A stretch of DNA of 6,125 bases. Source: Synergistaceae bacterium. GTDB lineage: Bacteria; Synergistota; Synergistia; Synergistales; Aminobacteriaceae. Shown in pieces: positions 1 through 4,826 of this stretch. The stretch covers positions 1 to 6,125 of the forward strand of contig JAFSLR010000314.1 of the NCBI GenBank assembly GCA_017448375.1, written 5' to 3'. The translations under genes were made by a program, and so were the position numbers. The stretch's first letter is position 1, and the number at the start of each line of letters is the position of its first letter. The notes beneath the pieces are model-generated. The model did no database searches, was not told the origin of the DNA, and was given only the letters and a program-made list of their open reading frames with translations.

Positions 1-244
1 CAAAATCGCCTATACCATCAATGTTTTTCATGCAGTTCATGAATTTTTCATATGTTTCATTTCCACATACGTCTCTGCGGTGATTGTTAGCGATTCCCGG
101 TATGCATCCCTTGTATATTTTATCAATCAGGTATGTCCTGATTTCTTCAGTATTCTTAATGTCAATAATGTCATCAAGACGACCAACAGAAAGCTCCTTA
201 TCGTGATAATTCAGTTCTTCAGGCAACCAGCAAATACGCCGCAT
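1..244 (-). CDS. Hypothetical protein, partial (runs off left edge), start uncertain
   Basis: The minus strand is open from a GTG at 334, or an ATG at 244, down to base 1 with no stop. The gene therefore continues beyond the left edge and only about 80 to 110 residues are visible. From about base 220 leftwards the translation looks like real protein: ELNYHDKELSVGRLDDII, then a stretch containing YLIDKIYKGCIPGIANNHRR. Upstream of about 220 the frame only reads antisense through a transposase remnant, so that part (and both candidate starts) is probably not native. No ribosome site precedes either start. My inference is that the original 5' end was lost or displaced when the IS material arrived. 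I do not recognise the family. The alternating charged and hydrophobic residues suggest a soluble cytoplasmic protein, and I see no signal peptide or membrane segment. Confidence 0.4.
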   Translation of the reverse strand, partial: MRRICWLPEELNYHDKELSVGRLDDIIDIKNTEEIRTYLIDKIYKGCIPGIANNHRRDVCGNETYEKFMNCMKNIDGIGDF

Positions 245-351
245 CTGCGATAGAAGAAGCCTTTCCAGCGGCGATGCAGATAGCAGGCAGATTCTATCTG
301 CATCAGAACCTTCTTGAAGCTGTGAGAGGCTCACTTAACGGAAATACGTAA
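220..351 (+). pseudogene. ISL3-type transposase remnant
   Basis: The frame ending at TAA 349-351 encodes SKYASAIEEAFPAAMQIAGR followed by FYLHQNLLEAVRG. This closely resembles the DDE-domain core of ISL3 (IS204/IS1001/IS1096/IS1165) transposases, where the usual form is a Y-A-x-A-I ... A-D-R-F-H-L-H-Q-N-L-L-E-A-V block. About 43 codons survive out of a normal length near 400 to 550. In-frame stops at 139, 157 and 163 and the lack of a start upstream exclude an intact gene, and the frame stops right after the block. The usual A-D-R-F-H is here A-G-R-F-Y, so the conserved Asp of this block is replaced by Gly, which fits decay. The remnant overlaps the minus-strand partial gene. I could not identify terminal inverted repeats around it. 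Confidence 0.75.
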
Positions 352-434
352 AATTGAAAGAACATTAAATTGCAGTCATCATAGCATGAGAACCTGTGCC
401 GACAAATTCTTGCAATTTTGCTCCTGATACTGTC

Positions 435-464
435 TTGATACGTTCTGCCTTCTTATGTTATAAT
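435..464 (+). promoter_or_regulatory. Sigma-70/SigA promoter of the Rpn-YciI-GNAT cluster
   Basis: The -35 box TTGATA (435-440) and a perfect -10 box TATAAT (459-464) are separated by 18 bases. Transcription would start near 471, leaving a leader of about 70 bases before the TTG start at 541. Within the leader is the 5-bp inverted repeat GCGTT-N7-AACGC (490-506). It could be a small stem or an operator-like site, but nothing identifies a regulator. This is the best promoter in the window. Confidence 0.72.
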
Positions 465-522
465 TACTCGCCGCTAATATTATGGTGATGCGTTGAATAA
501 TAACGCTAACAAATTTTGAGAG

Positions 523-529
523 AAAGGAG
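523..529 (+). promoter_or_regulatory. Ribosome binding site supporting a TTG start
   Basis: AAAGGAG lies 11 bases before TTG 541. No ATG or GTG in the same frame is better placed: the next Met is residue 85, inside the conserved domain. The site therefore fixes the TTG as the likely start. A second purine run (AGGGAAG, 531-537) is too close to the start to be the main site. Confidence 0.6.
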
Positions 530-540
530 CAGGGAAGAAA

Positions 541-1578
541 TTGGGTCAGAAGTCAGCAAGCGAAGACGGCAGGATCGACAAGAGCGAAAGTAAACCAGGA
601 GATAAAAGCGGCAAGCGAGATAAGCTCGAAGAAAAGCTACTCAAAGAAATAGACACCCTAAAAGCTGAACTTGAAAAGGCGCAGAAAACCGCAAATGAGA
701 ATGCTCAATACAGGGCTTTTGTTGAAAACCGAGTGAACAAGAAAGCGAAGGATTCCGTATTCATCAATTTGTTCACATACCCTGAGTATCAAATGTGGCT
801 CTATGAAGAATTGTTTCCAGAGGACAAGACAATAACTCCGGCTGAGTTGGTACTCTTCAAGGTAGATCACATTCTGATAAATCACCCTTACAACGATTTA
901 GGACTTCTTGTGAGAGGTAAGCTTATCGTGCTTGCAGAGGCGCAGACAAAGTGGAGTGAGAACATCATTTATAGATTAGCTGAGTATTATTTTCAGTCAA
1001 TGGAAGAATTCATCTATAAGACTAAGATGAATGTCCATAGCACTGCGAAGATTGATATGCTTGATGTTGAAGCATTTGTCATTTATCCCGGAACTGAAAA
1101 GATTGAGAATGACGTTATATCTTTGCGGGATGTATTCTTTAACGGATATCCCAGCAAGCCGGATTTCAAAGCACGGATAATTCACGGGGATTACAGTGGC
1201 GGCATAATAAGTGAGTACATGAACTTTTGCAGAGTTTATGACGAGCAGAGAGAAATTCACAAGAACGACATGGATCCCAAGAAAGGGATTGCCAAAACGG
1301 TTGAAATTTGTATCGAGAAAGGTTTTTTAAGAAAATATTTAGAAGAGAATAGAGCGGAGGTCGAGAGGATTATGTTTGATATGTATAATCCAGAGTATGT
1401 GAAAGAAATGGAACAATTGTCAAGAATTTATGAGACAGAAATATCATTCGGCAGAGATGCCGGTATGCCTGACGCTAAAATCAAAGAGGTACTCATACGC
1501 AGACACGGAGTAACCCCGACATATGCGCAGAATCTTCTTGATGATAAACCGAGTACGAGTACAGTGATGGCACTTTAA
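541..1578 (+). CDS. Rpn/PD-(D/E)XK family nuclease-like protein (putative transposase type)
   Basis: The 345-residue protein fits the Firmicutes branch of the Rpn-like PD-(D/E)XK nuclease family, often labelled recombination-promoting nuclease or putative transposase. Residues 1-55 are Lys/Glu-rich and probably a charged, coiled-coil N-terminus. Residues 70-100 carry the family opening (KDSVFINLFTYPEY ... EDKTIT). The active-site block is YNDLGLLVRGKLIVLAEAQ, with D119, E133 and Q135 forming the D-x(n)-E-x-Q version of the motif, followed by W138, N141, R145 and the Y149-Y150 pair. Residues 175-215 (VEAFVIYPGTEKI, SLRDVFF) give the second half of the fold, and residues 245-335 are mostly helical. 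E. coli Rpn proteins are Mg-dependent DNA endonucleases that raise RecA-independent recombination; activity here is inferred from motif retention. Length is normal and no frameshift is seen. It begins with TTG and heads a cluster: yciI-like starts 28 bases after its stop. Confidence 0.88.
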   Translation: MGQKSASEDGRIDKSESKPGDKSGKRDKLEEKLLKEIDTLKAELEKAQKTANENAQYRAFVENRVNKKAKDSVFINLFTYPEYQMWLYEELFPEDKTITPAELVLFKVDHILINHPYNDLGLLVRGKLIVLAEAQTKWSENIIYRLAEYYFQSMEEFIYKTKMNVHSTAKIDMLDVEAFVIYPGTEKIENDVISLRDVFFNGYPSKPDFKARIIHGDYSGGIISEYMNFCRVYDEQREIHKNDMDPKKGIAKTVEICIEKGFLRKYLEENRAEVERIMFDMYNPEYVKEMEQLSRIYETEISFGRDAGMPDAKIKEVLIRRHGVTPTYAQNLLDDKPSTSTVMAL

Positions 1579-1606
1579 TTAAGAGTAAGGAGGAGGCGAT
1601 ACAAAA

Positions 1607-1888
1607 ATGCAATTTCTACTTTTAGCTTATGACGGGGAAAACAAACTTGAAAAGCGGCTTGAAGTCCGTCCTCAGCACTTAGCCAATCTACCGAGGGATC
1701 ATGTCATCTGCGCCGGAGGACTGCTGACCGAGGAGGGGCAGATGAAAGGCTCTGCTATGGTTATGGAATTTGAGAACGGAGCAGCTCTCGACGAATACCT
1801 ACGCACTGAGCCGTATGTTGTTGCTGGCGTTTGGGAGAAAATCACAGTTGAGCCAATGAATGTGGTTATAGCAAAAGAGGCAAGCTGA
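1607..1888 (+). CDS. YciI-like protein (YCII-related domain)
   Basis: This 93-residue protein is a single YCII-related domain of the alpha-beta barrel dimer type. It opens with MQFLLLAYDG and then has the family signature K-R-L-x-V-R-P-x-H-L (residues 16-25, H24), a G-G-L-L turn (37-40), the beta strand SAMVMEFE, and the closing T-E-P-Y-V-V-A-G-V-W-E (67-77) and V-E-P-M-N. The family usually has D-P-Y where this protein has E68-P-Y. The conserved His and acidic residue are regarded as a possible active site, but most members have no established reaction, and chlorinated-catechol pathway relatives are the exception. Length is typical. The start is secured by AAGGAGGAGG (1587-1596), 10 bases upstream of ATG. 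It lies 28 bases after the Rpn-like gene and is probably co-transcribed with it. Nothing in the context names its substrate. Confidence 0.88.
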   Translation: MQFLLLAYDGENKLEKRLEVRPQHLANLPRDHVICAGGLLTEEGQMKGSAMVMEFENGAALDEYLRTEPYVVAGVWEKITVEPMNVVIAKEAS

Positions 1889-1946
1889 GACACGTCCAAC
1901 AATCAGTAATGGCAAAAACAGAAGAGCCATAATTAAAGATACAGTC

Positions 1947-2606
1947 ATGAAAGATGCGGCCATGCATGTAGAATTATTAACAGAGCAAGAAATTCCGAGT
2001 ATTTACACATATTATATGATACGGGATTTTCCTGAAAATGAGCTGAAACCGTTGTCAGTAATTGTTAGCTCAATTAGACATGGGCAGCTCCTCCCTTTTG
2101 GCTTAATTAAAAATAGAGTCTTGCTGGGTTATGCATTTTACGTTAAGGCACGAAATGCTTCAGTCGGTTCTTTCGTCAATGCTGACAGTTCTTCAGGAAA
2201 GGTCAGCGGCATTGGTTATCTATGTGATTATATTGCTATCGTACCTTCAGAACGAGGCAAAGGCTTTGGCACAACATTTCAGAAGATGCTTTATGAGAAA
2301 GAACTGACAGACGGAGACTTTCTACTGTGTGAAGTAGAACGGGCAGACAAGGCTGTTAATCAACAAAAATACACAGAATGTGAGGAACGCAGAAAAAGGA
2401 AAATTCATCATCACATAAAAGTCGGCTGGCGAGAAACGGGCGTGAATGTTTGCACTTTCGGTGTTGAATATCAGCTTCTAGAATACCCACTGAAGGGAAT
2501 TTTTCATGATAAGGAGACTGTGCGGAAATGGTACTGGGATATATACTCAATGTTACTCCCTGAAAATGTCTGCCGAGAGAAAGTTATTTTTAACTTTCCA
2601 CAGTAG
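1947..2606 (+). CDS. GNAT family N-acetyltransferase
   Basis: The 219-residue protein has a GNAT fold. The acetyl-CoA pyrophosphate loop is VPSERGKGFG (residues 99-108, the R-x-x-G-x-G/A motif with R103, G106 and G108), preceded by the beta-4 strand YLCDYIAI and followed by helix TTFQKMLYEKEL. Residues 19-36 (IYTYYMIRDFPENELKPL) resemble the N-terminal substrate-side helix of a Firmicutes GNAT group. The second half has ERRKRKIHHHIKVGW (147-161) and FGVEYQLLEYPL (171-182), the usual late helix and strand. A tail of about 37 residues (181-219) ends the protein and is probably native to the group. The acceptor substrate is unknown. Two nearby ATGs (1947 and 1962, Met6) are possible starts and neither has a clear Shine-Dalgarno; I kept the first. 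It follows yciI-like by 58 bases and may share its transcript. No clear terminator follows. Confidence 0.85.
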   Translation: MKDAAMHVELLTEQEIPSIYTYYMIRDFPENELKPLSVIVSSIRHGQLLPFGLIKNRVLLGYAFYVKARNASVGSFVNADSSSGKVSGIGYLCDYIAIVPSERGKGFGTTFQKMLYEKELTDGDFLLCEVERADKAVNQQKYTECEERRKRKIHHHIKVGWRETGVNVCTFGVEYQLLEYPLKGIFHDKETVRKWYWDIYSMLLPENVCREKVIFNFPQ

Positions 2607-2676
2607 CACAATAGTCCTGTCGGAATAGCCCGCAAGTAGCCAACGGCACAGCAACATGACTGCTGCGTCTGCACAT

Positions 2677-2697
2677 AAAAACAGCCTCACTGCTGTC
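2677..2697 (-). terminator. Possible weak minus-strand intrinsic terminator
   Basis: ACAGC (2681-2685) and GCTGT (2692-2696) form a 5-bp stem with a 6-base loop. Read on the minus strand the stem is followed by a run of five T (complement of 2677-2681). The stem is short, so termination may be inefficient. It is oriented to end transcripts from the minus-strand ORF at 2815-3102. It does not serve the plus-strand acetyltransferase gene, as no T run follows on that strand. Confidence 0.3.
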
Positions 2698-2814
2698 ATA
2701 ATATGTTACTAGGAAATAAGGAGTTAGGAGTTCTTTTTGATGCTACTAATGGTTTGTTTGGCTTAATTGTTTAATTGTCTTGTTATTTTGTTCAGTGGAT
2801 TTCAGCAGAGTTCA

Positions 2815-3102
2815 TCAGTGAGGCTGGTGGTTTGAAGAGTTGATGCGGAAGTTCTGCCACTGTCCATCATTCCACTCTCCTGCCTTAAGAACAGTCCTAT
2901 CATCCTGCCATACTTCCTTAAGACAATTCTTACAGAGTTCGTAAATAGCTTCTCGCTCTGCCTTCGGCAGATTACTAAAACTCTGACTTTCGTCATTGTC
3001 TCCATGACCAGAGCTTGCATAAGGCACATTGAAGATGCGGAGGTAGTATAGTACTCTAAGGTATTGAAGTCGGAGAGTTCGATGTTGCGTTCTGACCAGC
3101 AT
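2815..3102 (-). CDS. Hypothetical protein, possibly a frameshifted remnant
   Basis: The frame gives 95 codons from ATG 3102 to a stop at 2815-2817. The last two thirds look like true coding sequence: SSGHGDNDESQSFSNLPKAE, then AIYELCKNCLKEVWQDD and AGEWNDGQWQNF, with many codons starting in G or A and a sensible residue mix. The first 25 residues are Arg/Leu/Tyr-rich and less convincing. Another minus frame over the same bases (about 3030-3120) reads ELRCWSERNIELSDFNTLEY, which looks more like protein. A frameshift near 3005-3030 would join the two. Only a poor purine stretch precedes the ATG, and an in-frame TGA at 3109-3111 sits just upstream. I do not recognise the family. The competing ORF at 2802-3029 is more likely a shadow over most of its length. 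It could be an intact short gene, a broken gene, or part of a dispersed repeat. Confidence 0.35.
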   Translation of the reverse strand: MLVRTQHRTLRLQYLRVLYYLRIFNVPYASSGHGDNDESQSFSNLPKAEREAIYELCKNCLKEVWQDDRTVLKAGEWNDGQWQNFRINSSNHQPH

Positions 3103-3150
3103 CTTAGCTCAAAATTTTTTATCTACAAGTCGAGAGTTTTGCTTCTTTTT

Positions 3151-3227
3151 GAGCGAAACGTAAATTGCCCGACAACCCCGAATGTTCGAGCAATTAAAGG
3201 GCAAGGCAGAGCCGCGGTAGTTCGCTC
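3151..3227. repeat. Nested inverted repeats, possible structured or repeat element
   Basis: The outer arms GAGCGAA (3151-3157) and TTCGCTC (3221-3227) are exact complements. Inside them TTGCCC (3165-3170) pairs with GGGCAA (3199-3204), and at the centre lies CGAATGTTCG (3179-3188), itself palindromic. Three concentric pairs in 77 bases could fold into one long imperfect hairpin, so this may be a structured RNA or an interspersed palindromic repeat. Internal loops are large (7 and 16 bases) and no known RNA family is recognised. Chance pairing of short arms remains possible. Confidence 0.4.
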
Positions 3228-3231
3228 TGTA

Positions 3232-3300
3232 TTTGGCTTCAGCCTTCATTACTAAATTTCGTAACACACTTTAACGGATCTGATCATGAGCGAAGCCAAA
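3232..3300. repeat. 9-bp inverted repeat (TTTGGCTTC / GAAGCCAAA)
   Basis: TTTGGCTTC at 3232-3240 and GAAGCCAAA at 3292-3300 are exact complements separated by 51 bases. They begin just after the nested repeats and may be part of the same element, or remains of terminal repeats of a small mobile unit. Neither arm extends past 9 bp. Confidence 0.35.
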
Positions 3301-3358
3301 CTGTAGTTGAACTAAATGTAATTCTCTAACGGAGTAGTGAAGCTTAATGTCTTGCGAC

Positions 3359-3376
3359 GTACCGACGCATCGGTAC
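3359..3376. repeat. Perfect 7-bp hairpin (GTACCGA-CGCA-TCGGTAC)
   Basis: The two 7-base arms are perfect complements around a 4-base CGCA loop. No T run follows on either strand, so it is not an intrinsic terminator. It lies 132 bases before the broken end of the dinB remnant, in DNA with no gene on either side. It could be a protein-binding palindrome, a recombination site or part of a lost element. Confidence 0.5.
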
Positions 3377-3507
3377 ACCGAGACAATAACGTGTGATGAT
3401 GACTTACCAAGGCTTTACACCAAATCTTACCCTTGTTGTGGGGGTGTGAAAATAATCAGCAATCTCAGATACTTTTTTCCCGTGATCTTCTCCTTCTGTT
3501 TTTTGCA

Positions 3508-4461
3508 ATGTATCTCAATCTTACAGATTCTTTATCGTCCCTGCCAGCACGTGAAGAACAAATCATTGCCGCCAGACAAATAGCCAAAGAAATTAAAGAA
3601 CGCACACGATCTGAACTCGGCCTAACCTGCTCCGTTGGTCTCGGTTATTCCATGACTTTGGCCAAGTTGGCCAGTGAGGAGAAGAAGCCTGATGGATATT
3701 TTGAGATTTTAACTCCGAGCGATTTCGTGAACCTGATCATTAACCGCGATGTCGGCGTTCTCTACGGTGTCGGAAAGCAAACGGCCATGAAGTTGAAAGC
3801 CGAAGGGATTAATACAGTCAGGGATATTCAGAATAACCGAGCCAAGGTTATGCATATGCTCGGTAACAAAATCGGGACTTATGCGCCCAACTTGTCGGTC
3901 GGTATTGACGAACGAGAAGTGACTCCATATGACGAAACTGATGCTCAATCCATAGCAAGGGAAGTGACGTTTCAGCATGATACACAGAATTTTACATTTC
4001 TGAAGGATGCGCTTATGCTTCTGGCTGTTTCTTTAGAATCTCGCCTACAGCGTCTTGGCTTTTACGCGAGAACCGTAACATTGAAACTTACTTATTATTG
4101 TGAAGAGTATCACACGTTCTCAGAGTGGGGCGAATACAAATTGAGCCTGTGAAATCTTCATGGCAGCTTTCGGCTTGTTCGAGCGATTGAAACAGACGCA
4201 ACAGGCACAGCCTGACAATAACTTTCGAGGTACGGTGAATATTCCTCCGGTCAGGCTAATAGGAATCAGCTTGCAAAATTTGAGCTTCTCCGGCACTCGT
4301 CAATTAACGTTTATTGGAATCGGGCGCAGCAGATGCAGCATCGCTGGGAAAATGCATTGCTGAACCTGGAGCGAAAGTACAGAATGAAAATCATGACCGA
4401 CCGGCGTGTTGACTTGTACGAAGCTATCGAAGTTATGGAAGATTTCGCACGTGGAGTATAA
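3508..4461 (+). pseudogene. dinB: DNA polymerase IV (Y-family, DinB) pseudogene, 5'-truncated with two frameshifts
   Basis: Homology starts abruptly at MYLNLTD (3508), the strand that in intact DinB follows the catalytic S-I-D-E. The palm start with the first catalytic Asp and the Asp-Glu pair are therefore gone, and the preceding codons (LLLLFFA) are foreign. The remainder is clear: REEQIIAARQIAKEI, LTCSVGLGY, LAKLASEEKKPDGYF, the thumb helix-hairpin-helix VGVLYGVGKQTAMKLKAEGI, and the little-finger start SIAREVTFQHDTQNF. Frame 1 stops at TGA 4150-4152. Homology resumes in frame 2 as CEIFMAAFGLFERL and PPVRLIGISLQNLS, so one base was gained (or two lost) near 4143-4147. After QLT it returns to frame 1 near 4310-4312 as YWNRAQQMQHRWENALLNLE, ending ARGV at TAA 4459-4461. 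The two shifts cancel. Intact DinB is about 350-420 residues; this remnant covers roughly the last 315 and cannot be catalytic. No ribosome site precedes ATG 3508. Confidence 0.9.
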
Positions 4462-4462
4462 T
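4457..4462 (+). promoter_or_regulatory. Possible -10 box for the DUF6465/methyltransferase-STAS pair
   Basis: TATAAT overlaps the dinB remnant stop codon and lies 66 bases before the DUF6465-like start. The -35 region is poor: at 18 bases upstream it reads TTATGG. A TTGACT at 4409-4414 is too far away (42 bases) to pair with it. As dinB is dead, the pair downstream needs a promoter somewhere near here, and this is the best candidate seen. Confidence 0.28.
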
Positions 4463-4528
4463 AAAAAAGAGATTTAATGGTAAAGGATATGGAAGAGATT
4501 TTATGGGAAAGAGAATGAGTTTAATGCT

Positions 4529-4810
4529 ATGAGTAAGAAGAGTAAAGCTAAAACGGCGGGCGAGGCCAAGAGCAAATCGACGGCGAAAGTCAATGTGCCG
4601 GTCTCTCCAGTCACTCCGGCCATGTCTGCAGCTCAATTAATAATTCAATCCCCGTCCGGCCAAGAAATAACGCCGGAAGATGTCAGGGTCAAGATCAATT
4701 CTGCTGTAGGCTCGGTTGAAAAAGTTTATATCCGAGCTGACGAGGGTAAAGCGTATTGGGTTCGAGGAGAAGACGACAAAGAAGAACACGGCGCGGTTGA
4801 ACTGTGGTAA
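4529..4810 (+). CDS. DUF6465-like small protein
   Basis: The 93-residue protein has a Lys/Ala/Ser-rich low-complexity N-terminus (residues 1-22, KKSKAKTAGEAKSKSTAK), a Pro/Val linker, and a compact beta-rich C-terminal part. There LIIQSPSGQEITPEDVRVKI leads to VEKVYIRADEGKAYWVRGE (63-81) and the ending GAVELW. The K-x-Y-I/V-x-x-x-E/D-x-x-A-Y-x-V block with an acidic-Leu end is the pattern I associate with DUF6465 of Clostridia, whose function is unknown. The basic tail could bind nucleic acid, which is inference only. The start lacks a strong ribosome site (only AAGAG/ATGAG purines), and a 13-codon ORF (4477-4518) ends 10 bases upstream, so translation might be coupled. The gene ends 16 bases before the methyltransferase-STAS gene and is probably co-transcribed with it. 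Confidence 0.72.
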   Translation: MSKKSKAKTAGEAKSKSTAKVNVPVSPVTPAMSAAQLIIQSPSGQEITPEDVRVKINSAVGSVEKVYIRADEGKAYWVRGEDDKEEHGAVELW

Positions 4811-4812
4811 AC

Positions 4813-4818
4813 AAGGAG
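4813..4818 (+). promoter_or_regulatory. Strong ribosome binding site for the methyltransferase-STAS gene
   Basis: AAGGAG ends 8 bases before ATG 4827, an ideal spacing. It lies in the 16-base gap after the DUF6465-like stop and fixes the start of the long fusion ORF. A second in-frame Met (residue 6) has no such site. Confidence 0.8.
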
Positions 4819-4826
4819 ACTTAACG

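Larger units (their letters stand above)
2607..3507. other. About 900-base stretch without a confident gene
   Basis: Between the acetyltransferase stop and the dinB remnant I see no protein of a recognised family. The stretch contains a possible minus-strand terminator (2677-2697), a weakly supported minus-strand ORF (2815-3102), an upstream 46-codon minus-strand open stretch in the same frame (3109-3249), nested inverted repeats (3151-3227), a 9-bp inverted repeat (3232-3300) and a perfect hairpin (3359-3376). The bases around 2740-2800 are AT-rich with repeated TTAATTGT. The plus-strand ORFs here (3064-3255, 3347-3583) have no recognisable motif, and I read them as chance. Frequent stops and mixed signals suggest decayed or rearranged DNA. 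Confidence 0.6.

Noticed and set aside
1908..1930. ATGGC ... GCCAT inverted repeat between the YciI-like and GNAT genes as a terminator
   Set aside because: The stem is only five bases with a 12-base loop and no T run follows, so termination is not supported.
2590..2676. 28-codon minus-strand ORF (MCRRSSHVAVPLATCG...)
   Set aside because: It has no ribosome site, overlaps the 3' end of the acetyltransferase gene and shows no recognisable motif.
3179..3188. CGAATGTTCG resembling a Gram-positive LexA (SOS) box near dinB
   Set aside because: The Bacillus-type box needs CGAAC-N4-GTTCG (14 bases). Here the arms are only four bases with two between, it is more than 300 bases from the dinB remnant, and that gene has lost its 5' end.
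3064..3255. 63-codon plus-strand ORF in the gene-free stretch
   Set aside because: It has no ribosome site and no family motif, and it overlaps inverted repeats and a minus-strand frame that looks at least as protein-like.
3347..3583. 78-codon plus-strand ORF overlapping the dinB remnant
   Set aside because: Its second half is the dinB remnant read in the wrong frame, and its first half contains the palindromic hairpin and has no recognisable motif.
4160..4363. 67-codon ORF read as a separate gene
   Set aside because: It is the frame-2 segment of the dinB little-finger region (LFERL, PPVRLIGISLQNLS) followed by out-of-frame residues, so it belongs to the pseudogene.
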